16,001 nt of DNA from CALJIC01 sp039805565. GTDB lineage: Bacteria > Chloroflexota > Chloroflexia > Chloroflexales > Roseiflexaceae. The DNA lies in assembly GCA_039805565.1 (NCBI GenBank), contig JBDLTZ010000250.1:1-16001 (forward strand), written 5' to 3'. The notes beneath the pieces were generated by a model, which did not search any database, had not been told where the DNA came from, and was given only the letters and a program-made list of their open reading frames with translations. Of this stretch, positions 1-6,653 are shown one piece after another (the first letter of the stretch is position 1; each line of letters begins with the position of its first letter). A program made the translations under genes and the position numbers.

Positions 1-953
1 AACTCCTCGGGTGTCAGCTGCTCATTGCCGTCAGGGTCGCGCGGCCGTCTCGCTCGCGTGTCGTAGGCGAGCAGCACAATGCGCACGCCGCGGCGAACCA
101 GATCAGCTGCCCACTCGTGGCGGAAGTAGTTCAGTCCTGGGTGGGCGACGGCGGGGTAGGGTAACAGGCTCGCGCGATAGGCCGCGGTCACCGCGAGGGC
201 TTTGAACTCCCCCTCGGTGATGATCACGACCTCACTCGAGTTGGTCGTATCCCAGCAGAGCGGCACTGTCGCGCCGCGCCAGCTGTAACTGCCGGGGAGC
301 GAGGTGTAGCCGGAGCCAGGGAAGCGGCGGGTACGAAGGTCCACCACCACGTTCTGGCTCAGGTACGGGATCACGATCCGGCCGCACAGGTTCCAGTGGG
401 CGCGGAGTGAGCCAGCGTCGTCCCTGACCAGAAGGCCTGCAGCCTCTGCGAAGGGCAGGAGCTGCGGTGCCTGGCGCGAGAGATGGGCGACCAGCGGCTG
501 TGGATCGTGGAGCGCGTAGCCGAGACGAGCCCAGCGAATGGTTTCGAGCGTGAAGCCGCGCCGCTGGAGGTAGGCCAGGGGCTCGGGGTTCCAGGGCGTG
601 TGCAGCTGCTGCTCAGCCCAGGTCGCCACGGCTCCGTACAACTCCCGGTAGCGCGGGATGTGTTCAACGCGGGGCTCGGGGCTACGGGGCTTCCACGATT
701 GTCGTTCGTGGTTGTAGGTGGCCCGGCGTTCGTTGGCGCGCCCGAGCAGGTCGGATGTCGGCCCCTTGCGATTGCAGCGGCGGCACCAGTAGCGCTCGCG
801 CCCCGCCGGCAAGAGCCAGACGTGGAAGCGATCGCTGTGGCGCTCGTCGCCGCCGCAGAAGGGGCAGGCGCCGGCGTACTCTTGCGCCCCCCGGCTCACC
901 ATACGAAGCGGCGGCAGGTGCGTGCTCAGTTCCCCATTGAGAAAGGTTGGCAC
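1..953 (-). CDS. Primase-like protein (CHC2-type zinc finger plus Toprim), C-terminus off the window
   Basis: The reading frame is open to the left edge, giving 317 visible residues. A Zn-ribbon has Cys pairs at residues 30/33 (CPFC) and 57/60 (WCRRC). A DnaG-core-like stretch (YLQRRGFTLETIRWARLGYA, from about residue 134) follows. A Toprim-like segment has ITEGEFKAL with Glu247 and Glu249 and a downstream LLAYD with Asp298, which fit the Toprim acidic residues. Such proteins prime DNA synthesis in phages, plasmids and integrated elements; a DUF3854-like Toprim protein is an alternative name. The GTG start at 953 is chosen because GGAGG (959-963) lies 5 nt upstream; an in-frame GTG at 1004 and ATG at 902 are alternatives. 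It follows the acidic peptide gene by about 90 nt and is probably cotranscribed. Any helicase or C-terminal domain would be outside the window. The primase-like class is fairly sure; the exact family is not. Confidence 0.8.
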   Translation of the reverse strand, partial: MPTFLNGELSTHLPPLRMVSRGAQEYAGACPFCGGDERHSDRFHVWLLPAGRERYWCRRCNRKGPTSDLLGRANERRATYNHERQSWKPRSPEPRVEHIPRYRELYGAVATWAEQQLHTPWNPEPLAYLQRRGFTLETIRWARLGYALHDPQPLVAHLSRQAPQLLPFAEAAGLLVRDDAGSLRAHWNLCGRIVIPYLSQNVVVDLRTRRFPGSGYTSLPGSYSWRGATVPLCWDTTNSSEVVIITEGEFKALAVTAAYRASLLPYPAVAHPGLNYFRHEWAADLVRRGVRIVLLAYDTRARRPRDPDGNEQLTPEE

Positions 954-1044
954 GGAAGCCTCCGTGACGGCGGCGAACAAAACGGCCCCGTGGAAGTGCT
1001 CCACGAGGCCGTTCTGCTCGCTGCGGTCGGTTGGTGCTCAGGCC

Positions 1045-1179
1045 CTACTTGCCGCCCTGGAGCCGGTCGAAGATGTCGTCCAGTTCCTCGTCCGAGAACT
1101 CCTCGAGCTCAGGAACGGGCTGCTCCTCCTGCTGCTCCTCGTCGTCCTGGTCCTCGGTGGTCGTCGGCTCATGGCACAT
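1045..1179 (-). CDS. Small highly acidic peptide (44 aa) upstream of the primase gene
   Basis: An ATG at 1179 is preceded by a GAGGTG ribosome-binding site and the frame runs to TAG at 1047-1045. The product has 18 Asp/Glu among 44 residues and only one Arg and one Lys. The tract EDQDDEEQQEEQ lies near the N-terminus, and the C-terminal part is an amphipathic acidic segment (FSDEELDDIFDRLQGGK). No family is recognised. The composition fits a partner that contacts a basic protein, for example an SSB-tail-like or DNA-mimic peptide, but that is inference. Its position just ahead of the primase-like gene on the same strand suggests one transcript. The reading on the opposite strand across this stretch is poly-Ser/Leu-rich and looks like a shadow. 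Confidence 0.55.
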   Translation of the reverse strand: MCHEPTTTEDQDDEEQQEEQPVPELEEFSDEELDDIFDRLQGGK

Positions 1180-1232
1180 AGCGGCACCTCGTTCTCGGCG
1201 GCCCGCAGCGAAGGGCGCGCCGGGCTACGCGT

Positions 1233-1308
1233 GGGCCTGGTTAGGCCCCGCTTCCTCGGATGAGCGCGAAACGCGCATGGGAAGGGCCGGGGAGGTCGAC
1301 TCCCCGGC
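1233..1308. repeat. Cluster of three short perfect hairpins upstream of the primase operon
   Basis: Hairpin 1 is GGGCCT-GGTT-AGGCCC (1233-1248). Hairpin 2 is GCGCG-AAA-CGCGC (1264-1276). Hairpin 3 has a 9-bp stem GCCGGGGAG / CTCCCCGGC with a 5-nt loop (1286-1308). None is followed by a T-run on either strand, so they are not typical intrinsic terminators. They lie 54-129 nt upstream of the acidic peptide start and could form a structured leader or a single-stranded DNA feature; the role is unknown. Confidence 0.5.
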
Positions 1309-1427
1309 GGGCGAACGGCCGCTGCGACAGGCAGTGCAGTGTGTGGTGACTGCTGGCGCAGGGGTGATGCGCTCACTATGGGGTGCAGCCGCCGCGCCGT
1401 CATCAGGAGCGATGACGGATATGGCGG

Positions 1428-1467
1428 CTGCCGGCCGTGGGCACGCCGATGCTACAATCGCCGGCAG
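1428..1467 (+). promoter_or_regulatory. Possible trmO promoter region with flanking inverted repeat
   Basis: A TACAAT hexamer (1453-1458) lies 42 nt upstream of the trmO start and could be a -10 element; no good -35 hexamer stands 16-18 nt upstream. Perfect 8-bp arms CTGCCGGC (1428-1435) and GCCGGCAG (1460-1467) bracket it. This may be a regulator site or chance in GC-rich DNA. Confidence 0.3.
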
Positions 1468-1499
1468 TGTTCGCCGCCCCGCTCGGAGAGGAGTCGCCG

Positions 1500-2018
1500 A
1501 TGACTGCGCCGATCTGTCTGACCGCGATCGGGACGATCCGCACGCCGTTCCAGACGCTTGACGGCATGCCTATCCAGGCCGTCGCAGCACAGGGCGTGAC
1601 CGGACGGATCGAGTTGGACCCGGCCTACGCGCCGGGGCTCCGGGATATCGCCGGCTTCTCGCACTTGACCTTGATCTACCACCTGCACCGCATGGAGGCG
1701 CTGGCCCTCGAAGTGGTGCCCTTCCTCGACAGCGCGGTGCGCGGCGTGTTCGCCACCCGCTCGCCGAAGCGGCCTAACTCCCTCGGCCTGTCCACGGTGC
1801 GACTGCTCGCGGTGGAGGGCACGACGCTGCACATCGCTGAGGTGGATATGCTCGACGGCACGCCGCTGCTGGATATCAAGCCGTATGTGCCGCAGTTCGA
1901 CGTGCGCGAGGGTGCGACGATCGGCTGGTTCGCCGCGCAGATCCACCGCGTGGGTCAGGTGCGCTCGGGGCAGCGGCCGGGCGTCGAGCCGGGCCGTGAG
2001 GATAAGTCAGGGCGGTAG
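1500..2018 (+). CDS. trmO: tRNA (N6-threonylcarbamoyladenosine37-N6)-methyltransferase, TrmO/TsaA family
   Basis: The 172-residue protein has the hallmarks of the TrmO (formerly YaeB/TsaA) beta-barrel family: IGTIRTPF near the N-terminus, FATRSPKRPNSLG at residues 84-96 (the SAM-binding signature) and DGTPLLDIKPYVP at 119-131. The family N6-methylates t6A37 of threonine tRNAs using SAM; some standalone homologues in other organisms act on other substrates or are uncharacterised. The ATG at 1500 is chosen because AGGAG (1489-1493) precedes it by 6 nt; a further-upstream ATG at 1437 lacks such a site. The last 15 or so residues are hydrophilic and variable. The gene is convergent with the methyltransferase gene downstream, with only 11 nt between stop codons, and divergent from the primase operon. 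Family identity is secure; the substrate is inferred. Confidence 0.88.
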   Translation: MTAPICLTAIGTIRTPFQTLDGMPIQAVAAQGVTGRIELDPAYAPGLRDIAGFSHLTLIYHLHRMEALALEVVPFLDSAVRGVFATRSPKRPNSLGLSTVRLLAVEGTTLHIAEVDMLDGTPLLDIKPYVPQFDVREGATIGWFAAQIHRVGQVRSGQRPGVEPGREDKSGR

Positions 2019-2039
2019 GACGCGAGGGTTTAACCGCCC
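2010..2039. terminator. Possible bidirectional terminator between convergent genes
   Basis: Perfect 7-bp arms GGGCGGT (2010-2016) and ACCGCCC (2033-2039) overlap the stop codons of trmO and of the convergent methyltransferase. The 16-nt loop is long and there is no clear U-tract, so termination is only a suggestion from position. Confidence 0.25.
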
Positions 2040-2767
2040 GAGGACGACACGATAAAAATCATCTCTTTCGACACGGCCGGGTCGAACGGCGAACGGTCCC
2101 AGTCGCCGTAGAGCGCCTCGATCCGCAGCCCGGCCGCGGCGAGCTGCGCCTCAATAGCCTCGCGCGGTAGAAAGCGTAACTCGCTGAAGGAGACCAGGGT
2201 CTCGTCGGGGAACTGGAAGCGCTGCTCAAAGGTCACGCGGTCGCCGACCCGCGAGAGCACCACGGTCGTCTCGCGGATCGTCACGCCCTTGTGGGTGATC
2301 TCCGACGAGCCGTTCCACTCCGCGGCCCAGTCAATCGCGGGATTGCGCGACTCGAACACGGCGCGGCCGGCGGGCTTCAGGTGACGGTGCATGGTCGTGA
2401 GCGTCGCCTGCACGTCCTCGTCGCTGAGCATGACCTGGAAGGCGTGGCCGGTCATGATGATCAGGTCGAAGCGCTTTTCGGAGCGGAACGCCTGGGCGAA
2501 CGCCTGCACCCACTCGATGTTGCTCCCGTAGAGCTTCTGCCTCGCGATCGCCAGCATCGCCGGCGTGGGGTCGGCGCCGGTGACGATGTGCCCCAGCGCC
2601 GCGTAGGCGTCGCAGAGCAGCCCGGTGCCGCAGCCAAGGTCAAGTACATGCTGCGGCGGCGCGCCGGCCTGTGACAGGTAGAAGTCGCGGTCGGGTGACC
2701 AGCCACAGAACAGGTCGTAGACGGCCGCGAGCTTCGGGTTCTCGTAGTGTTCGTCAGGCATACGCAC
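2030..2767 (-). CDS. Class I SAM-dependent methyltransferase
   Basis: The 245-residue protein has a Rossmann-type methyltransferase core. Motif I is VLDLGCGTG (residues 41-49), the acidic end of strand 2 is GADPTPAM with Asp66, and a later strand reads FDLIIMTGHAFQVM. It resembles the Methyltransf_25/11 class of small-molecule or unknown-substrate enzymes; the substrate cannot be read from sequence. GGAG lies 4 nt before GTG 2767 and 10 nt before ATG 2761, so either may be the start. It is the last gene of a minus-strand run (Imm5-like, PH-like, DUF2809-like, this gene), following the DUF2809-like gene by about 30 nt, and may be cotranscribed with them. Confidence 0.85.
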   Translation of the reverse strand: MRMPDEHYENPKLAAVYDLFCGWSPDRDFYLSQAGAPPQHVLDLGCGTGLLCDAYAALGHIVTGADPTPAMLAIARQKLYGSNIEWVQAFAQAFRSEKRFDLIIMTGHAFQVMLSDEDVQATLTTMHRHLKPAGRAVFESRNPAIDWAAEWNGSSEITHKGVTIRETTVVLSRVGDRVTFEQRFQFPDETLVSFSELRFLPREAIEAQLAAAGLRIEALYGDWDRSPFDPAVSKEMIFIVSSSGG

Positions 2768-2797
2768 GTCGCTCCTTCGTGATTGCCGTCAGCTTGG

Positions 2798-3178
2798 CTA
2801 GGACTCGCGAATCAGCAGGTGGCCGATGAGCAGCGCCGCCATGCAACCGAGCGTGTACATCAGCAGATCCTCCCAGCTGAAGGTCGTCCCGATCAGGATA
2901 CTCGGCAGGCTGCCCCGCGCAAACCCGAGGGCGTCAGCCAGCCCAAACCACTGCGCCACTTCAACCGCCCACGCAAGCAGCAGCACGGCCCCGGCGAGCG
3001 GCAGATGCGGGACGCGTATGAACGCCAGGATGGCACAGAAGATCAGGATCACGACGAGGAAATCGCTCACACTGCCGCGGATAAACGGCGACGATGCGAA
3101 CACTGTGGCGATCAGAAGCTCCATGCCGAAGACCACGAGTGCGATAAGGAAGGCGCGGCCGTGAAAGCGGATCAGCAC
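2798..3178 (-). CDS. DUF2809-like integral membrane protein
   Basis: The 126-residue hydrophobic protein has about four membrane segments. Conserved-looking polar elements are AVEVAQWFGL in the third segment, a loop with ARGSLPSILIGTTFSWEDLL, and a last helix MYTLGCMAALLIGHLL. This layout matches DUF2809 membrane proteins, whose function is unknown. The GTG at 3178 is chosen because it follows the previous gene's TGA (3186-3184) by only 5 nt and has CTGAGG upstream. An earlier start at 3226 would overlap the previous gene by 43 nt and add a polar, non-conserved tail. It probably belongs to the same transcript as its neighbours. Confidence 0.65.
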   Translation of the reverse strand: MLIRFHGRAFLIALVVFGMELLIATVFASSPFIRGSVSDFLVVILIFCAILAFIRVPHLPLAGAVLLLAWAVEVAQWFGLADALGFARGSLPSILIGTTFSWEDLLMYTLGCMAALLIGHLLIRES

Positions 3179-3183
3179 AGGCC

Positions 3184-3558
3184 TCAGCTCGTCTCGTTGG
3201 CACCGTGGCCGCTCATGGCCGACCATACCGCACGCACCACTGCCTGAGGGTCGCGAACCTCGACGATCAGCTGGTCGTAGCGCTCGTGGTCGAGCTCGAA
3301 CACCACCGCGTTCGTGGGATTGTGCACGTCCCAGAAGATGCGCTGCCCGTCCTGGTAGAAGGTCCCGGCGGTGATGACACCGGGGACGTAGGTGCCGGGA
3401 AAGCGCAGTCCTGGCCAGGACGGGTCCACCACAGGGTTGGCGTAGGCGCCGCGCACGTGGGCTAGCGGGAGCGTGAGCCGGCTCGTGAGCGACCAGAGCT
3501 TGTCCAGCCCCTCCACCTCCAACACCAGCCTGTCCTCGAAAATCGTGACCTCAACCAT
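3184..3558 (-). CDS. Hypothetical protein, PH-like fold likely
   Basis: A 124-residue soluble protein rich in beta strands. It starts MVEVTIFEDRLVLEVEGLDK, has a middle GTFYQDGQRIFWDVHNP and ends with a helix containing VEVRDPQAVVRAVWSAM. The pattern (short strands, Trp/Phe-rich centre, a single C-terminal helix) resembles bacterial PH-like small proteins common in Actinobacteria and Chloroflexota; no function is known to me. GGAGA precedes the ATG by a normal distance. It lies 45 nt after the Imm5-like gene and 5 nt before the DUF2809-like gene, so it is almost surely in their operon. The coding call is firm and the fold call is tentative. Confidence 0.7.
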   Translation of the reverse strand: MVEVTIFEDRLVLEVEGLDKLWSLTSRLTLPLAHVRGAYANPVVDPSWPGLRFPGTYVPGVITAGTFYQDGQRIFWDVHNPTNAVVFELDHERYDQLIVEVRDPQAVVRAVWSAMSGHGANETS

Positions 3559-3603
3559 ACTAGGTTCTCCTGGGCCAGAAGGCGCATGACGACGAGAAGC
3601 GTA

Positions 3604-4158
3604 TCAGGCGTCGTGCGACACAGTGCGGGCACGGAGCCCTGCGTCAAGCTGGTAGAGGAGCATATCCAGGCGACTCTTGCCCATTGACCGAGCGGGCATC
3701 TGCAGCAAGACCTCGCGTACGTCGGCGGGGGCGTGCGTGATCGCCCGGCGGACCTCTTCGTCGCCGACTCGTGGAATGCCCCCTTGGTCCAATTCAAGGG
3801 CCAGTGCGGCGTAGGCTGCCGGGCCAACAATATGCTTGGTTTGCTGAACATCGGCCAGGGGATGCGTGTACGCGCTCGCTGCTGCGTACCCGGCGGCGCG
3901 AGCGGCGGCAGCGGCAGCAGGATCGTCCATGTCACGCGCCGCGGCGTGCGCCGCCAGGGCAAGCGAACGCAAGCGGGCTGCCCGCTTTCCTCCACGGGCA
4001 AACTCTCTGATGCCTTCAATCGCCGCACGGGGCCGGGTGTCTGAAGCTGCGCGCCGCTCAAACACCGGGAGTGCACGCTCCGCGCAATCGGCGGCCCAGC
4101 CGCCAATAGCTCTCAGCGACTCCAGGCTCAGTGTGAAATATCGCGACTCCTGATCCAC
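3604..4158 (-). CDS. Putative immunity protein, Imm5-like
   Basis: A 184-residue all-helical, Ala-rich protein. Recognisable parts are IGGWAADCAERALPVFERR, SDTRPRAAIEGIREFARGGK, the helix AALAAHAAAR-like stretch followed by DPAAAAAARAAGYAAASAY, then THPLADVQQTKHIVGPAAYA. These match my memory of the Imm5 family (often annotated 'putative immunity protein'), proposed from comparative genomics to be immunity proteins of polymorphic toxin systems. No toxin gene is adjacent, so immunity is unproven. The GTG at 4158 is chosen because GAGGAG (4166-4171) lies 7 nt upstream; a TTG at 4173 would overlap that site. It is followed by the PH-like gene on the same strand. Confidence 0.65.
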   Translation of the reverse strand: MDQESRYFTLSLESLRAIGGWAADCAERALPVFERRAASDTRPRAAIEGIREFARGGKRAARLRSLALAAHAAARDMDDPAAAAAARAAGYAAASAYTHPLADVQQTKHIVGPAAYAALALELDQGGIPRVGDEEVRRAITHAPADVREVLLQMPARSMGKSRLDMLLYQLDAGLRARTVSHDA

Positions 4159-4403
4159 TTTGCTGCTCCTCAAGACACAGGGAGGCTATGAACGCTTCCG
4201 CTTGCGGGTGCCACGAGGGGACGTCGGGAGCCAAGAGGAAGCTGGCACGACGAGCCGCCAGCGAAAAGCGAGCTGCTCCCGAGCGACGCGATGATGCGTG
4301 GCCGAGGATGTGCCGCCTCTCTGGCAAAAGCTTGGCCGAAGTGACTGTAGGAGACGGCCCTTTGTCGGGGAGGTTGTAGGCCACTATCTGGACGAGGTAA
4401 AGG

Positions 4404-4868
4404 CTATGCCGCAATGTATGCAGCCAGATTGTCGAGGGTCGCGTTCAGGCCCGCCCGGTGATCCGCGGGTTCGATGCCAGTCAGGACGTTCGTACAGCGT
4501 ACCATTACCCTGGTTCCGTTGTCCGTGGGCTCGAATGTCCACGTCATCCGCATCTCGCCAGCGAACGCGGGGTCGTCGCTGACGAAGAGCACGGCCTGTT
4601 CGATGCGCTCGTTTGGGACGATCTTGAGGAAGGCCACGGTGACTTCGTCGGCATCCTCGGAGGTTTTTCCTGGCGAGTGCTGCGAACGGTTGCACGTGAG
4701 CCGCATGCGATACATACCGCCTTCGCAGAAGCGAAAGGCAAGCATGGTTCCCGTCATGCCTTCTGGTGGCAGCCACGTCTCCAATGCCTCGGGTGAAGCA
4801 AATGTCTGATAGATCACCGCTGGCAATGCGGCGATCAGTTTTGAGGCGCTGTCGATCCGCTCAGCCAT
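4404..4868 (-). CDS. SRPBCC (AHSA1-type) domain protein
   Basis: A 154-residue protein of the START/Bet v1-like superfamily. It begins with a helix-strand unit ERIDSASKLIAALPAVIYQTF, followed by ASPEALETWLPPEGMTG, a feature typical of AHSA1 proteins. A beta sheet (GGMYRMRLT, VLFVSDDP, MRMTWTFEPTDNGTRVMV) and a long C-terminal helix (HRAGLNATLDNLAAYIA) follow. Members bind hydrophobic ligands or act with partner regulators; the ligand is unknown. The ATG at 4868 fits the family N-terminus; an ATG at 4889 adds seven residues and is possible. Neither has a strong ribosome-binding site. A good promoter is visible at 4982-5011, so the gene is probably transcribed separately from the operon upstream. 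Confidence 0.8.
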   Translation of the reverse strand: MAERIDSASKLIAALPAVIYQTFASPEALETWLPPEGMTGTMLAFRFCEGGMYRMRLTCNRSQHSPGKTSEDADEVTVAFLKIVPNERIEQAVLFVSDDPAFAGEMRMTWTFEPTDNGTRVMVRCTNVLTGIEPADHRAGLNATLDNLAAYIAA

Positions 4869-4981
4869 CGCTACGCCGTTTCTTCTCATACCGAGGCTAC
4901 GAATGCTCCGGTCAGGTGGCAAACGGCTGGTCAAGAGAGCGCAGGACGGCGACTATTCCTCGAAACCCAGCCGGCGCCGGA

Positions 4982-5011
4982 AGTATAGCGCTGTCGCAAG
5001 GGCCAGGTCAA
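4982..5011 (-). promoter_or_regulatory. Sigma-70-type promoter for the SRPBCC gene
   Basis: On the minus strand a TTGACC -35 hexamer (5011-5006) is separated by 18 nt from a TATACT -10 hexamer (4987-4982). Transcription would start near 4975, giving a leader of about 107 nt before ATG 4868. It begins only 5 nt beyond the stop of the preceding ICMT-like gene. Confidence 0.6.
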
Positions 5012-5015
5012 CTTC

Positions 5016-5627
5016 TCACCAGACACCGGGGATGATTCGATAGCGAACCGTTTTCTCGTAGGTACGATAGTTCGGATCAGCGCTGAGGAGCTGCTCTTCC
5101 TGCCGAATGCGAAGCACCTGGACGGAAAACCACCCGAGGGCCACCAGGCTGTTCCACCAGGAGAACGCCATTAGCAAGAAGCCAATGACAATCAGCAGGT
5201 AGGCGGCGTAGATCGGATGCCGGACGAAGCGGTAGAGCCCGCCGACCTGAAGGCCGCGGTGGGCCGGCTCCATCCCAAAGCTTCGCCCGAGAGAAAGGAT
5301 CGCGGTGGTCGCCAGGACACTTCCCGCCGCCACGAGGACCCAGGCCTCCGCGATGAGCGCCGTGCCTCCTGGTCGCAGTGTAAGCGGCAGCAGCGTGCCG
5401 GCCCATGCGAGCGCGACCTCGTACCGAGGGCGCTTCAACGTCCGAGTCGGCTGGTGGGTGAACGTGAAGACGATGATCATGGCGTGTTGGACCGCGAAGA
5501 GCAGCGCCACCAGGCTGCCTTCGATCGCGGCGATGAGATGCGCTTTGAGGAGGGCGGCCATCACGACGACGAGCGCAAGGTCGACCGTCGAGAGGGCCAG
5601 GAACGAACGCGGCAGGCGGAACCTCAC
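5016..5627 (-). CDS. Isoprenylcysteine carboxyl methyltransferase (ICMT/PEMT)-like membrane protein
   Basis: A 203-residue membrane protein with about five hydrophobic segments. The C-terminal half carries the ICMT/PEMT signature: GLYRFVRHPIYAAYL (Arg136-His137-Pro138), then RQEEQLL (Glu177-Glu178) and Tyr-x-x-Tyr ahead of VRYRIIPG. Those residues form the SAM and substrate region in the family; bacterial members methylate largely unknown lipids or small molecules. The GTG at 5627 is chosen because it overlaps the TGA of the upstream SSB-like gene (GTGA, 4-nt overlap) and has GGAGG 7 nt upstream. An earlier GTG at 5645 adds only a Gly-rich stub. Its coupling to SSB-like genes is unexpected for this family. 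Confidence 0.8.
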   Translation of the reverse strand: MRFRLPRSFLALSTVDLALVVVMAALLKAHLIAAIEGSLVALLFAVQHAMIIVFTFTHQPTRTLKRPRYEVALAWAGTLLPLTLRPGGTALIAEAWVLVAAGSVLATTAILSLGRSFGMEPAHRGLQVGGLYRFVRHPIYAAYLLIVIGFLLMAFSWWNSLVALGWFSVQVLRIRQEEQLLSADPNYRTYEKTVRYRIIPGVW

Positions 5628-6055
5628 GCCGAAGCCTCCTCCCACGCGAGGCGCGTTGGCTGACGTTGAGCCTCAGCAGCGGGGAGGGGCGTCGCGGCGT
5701 TGAAGATGGTTTCGATGACCAGGACAACCTCGCTCCGGGGCACCTGCACGAAGACGTCGCCGGCGCCGTCGGCGCGCAGGCATCGCTCCACGCCCACAGT
5801 CTCACGCCGCTCCAGGTGCCCCTCGATCAGCACGCGGCTGCCCGCGCCAAACTGCTGCGCGACGGCGGAGACACGTGCCGCGCCAACGACCTCAACGTCT
5901 ACGCGAACCGTCTCGTGCTGCGGGTAGCCGCTGACCAGCGTCGTGCGGCCGGCACAGATGACGGTGTGTCCGGTCGTCACCCCGCCCGCACCCACCTTGC
6001 GCTCGACATCGTGCTCGATATTGCCGACCAGCAGCACGCGGCAGAGATCAGCCAC
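5624..6055 (-). CDS. SSB-like OB-fold protein
   Basis: A 143-residue protein whose order of elements resembles bacterial single-stranded DNA-binding protein: a first strand CRVLLVGNIEHDVERK (compare the NKVxLIGNLxxDPE start of SSB), a middle strand ETVRVDVEVVGAARV, then QQFGAGSRVLIEGHLERRE (compare LxKGSxVxVEGRL). It lacks the acidic DDDIPF-type C-terminal tip used by typical SSB to recruit partners, ending instead RLAWEEASA. The GTG start at 6055 has GAGGTG upstream and overlaps the previous gene's end by 8 nt. It probably binds ssDNA, but that is inferred from pattern alone. Confidence 0.65.
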   Translation of the reverse strand: MADLCRVLLVGNIEHDVERKVGAGGVTTGHTVICAGRTTLVSGYPQHETVRVDVEVVGAARVSAVAQQFGAGSRVLIEGHLERRETVGVERCLRADGAGDVFVQVPRSEVVLVIETIFNAATPLPAAEAQRQPTRLAWEEASA

Positions 6056-6653
6056 GGGGCACCTCGTTCAGTTCTTCGCGGTTCAGGCTCAGCACGTAGC
6101 GCAGGTAGCGCGTGTCGTCCACGGCCGTGACCACACCACGTACGGTGTTCCAGGCAGCCCCGGTGGCGGGCGGCCGCTCGCCGAGTTGCCAGTAGATGAT
6201 GTCCGGCCATTGAGTGAGTCCGGCGACAAACCCAGGTCCGATGCGGTATGCCGGTAGCAGCCGCGCCTGTTGAGGTGAGGTCAGGCGCGGCCGCTCGCGT
6301 TGCCGCCGATGCTCTGTCGGACTCAGTTTCGTGACCTCGAGGAAGAGGAGCGTCACGTCCGGGCTATGGGCTGAGCGGGGGTCGTCGGGCAGCGCGTGGA
6401 CAAGGCGGGGGCGAACATGACCAACCACCTCCAGCCACTGGTCGCGTGCACGTTCGCCGCTGCTCAAGGTGACCTCCGCCCCGAGATACACGCCGATCGA
6501 CCCGCAGCCGCGCCCCCGCAGCCAGGTGACGAGGCGCAGTTGCTCGCTACCTCGCCTCGCCTGGCGCCGTGAGTCCACCTCAATGGGGAGGCGAGGAAAC
6601 CAGGAGCTGCTCCTTCCGATCAGCCGGAGCTCAACGCCGGCCGCCAGCGTCAC
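6048..6653 (-). CDS. Hypothetical protein within the SSB-like operon
   Basis: A 201-residue basic protein (many Arg) that I do not recognise. Strand-like segments LRLVTWLRGRGCGSIGVYLG, QWLEVVGHVRPRLV and a C-terminal NTVRGVVTAVDDTRYLRYVL could be one or two OB-fold pieces, but this is weak. The GTG start overlaps the TGA of the 495-residue OB-fold gene (GTGA, 4 nt), and the stop overlaps the SSB-like gene's start by 8 nt. Translational coupling to both suggests a role in the same complex. No signal peptide or membrane segment is visible. Confidence 0.65.
   Translation of the reverse strand: MTLAAGVELRLIGRSSSWFPRLPIEVDSRRQARRGSEQLRLVTWLRGRGCGSIGVYLGAEVTLSSGERARDQWLEVVGHVRPRLVHALPDDPRSAHSPDVTLLFLEVTKLSPTEHRRQRERPRLTSPQQARLLPAYRIGPGFVAGLTQWPDIIYWQLGERPPATGAAWNTVRGVVTAVDDTRYLRYVLSLNREELNEVPRG

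Larger units (their letters stand above)
1180..1499. other. Intergenic region between the divergent primase operon and trmO
   Basis: These 320 bases hold no convincing gene. They must contain the promoters of the minus-strand acidic-peptide/primase genes and of the plus-strand trmO gene. Visible structure consists of three hairpins close together (1233-1248, 1264-1276, 1286-1308) and an 8-bp inverted repeat (1428-1435 / 1460-1467) that flanks a TACAAT hexamer. No convincing minus-strand promoter was recognised. Confidence 0.6.

Noticed and set aside
483..1181. Long plus-strand open frame opposite the primase and acidic peptide genes
   Set aside because: It is the antisense of the zinc-finger/Toprim gene, has no ribosome-binding site, and its product is Ala/Pro/Gly/Arg-rich without any family pattern.
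1286..1308. 9-bp hairpin as an intrinsic terminator
   Set aside because: No T-run on either side, and it lies between divergent genes where no transcript needs to end.
4058..4414. 118-residue minus-strand open frame covering the gap between the SRPBCC and Imm5-like genes
   Set aside because: It overlaps the Imm5-like start in another frame, has no ribosome-binding site and resembles no family; the 4159-4403 gap seems non-coding, with no clear promoter visible.
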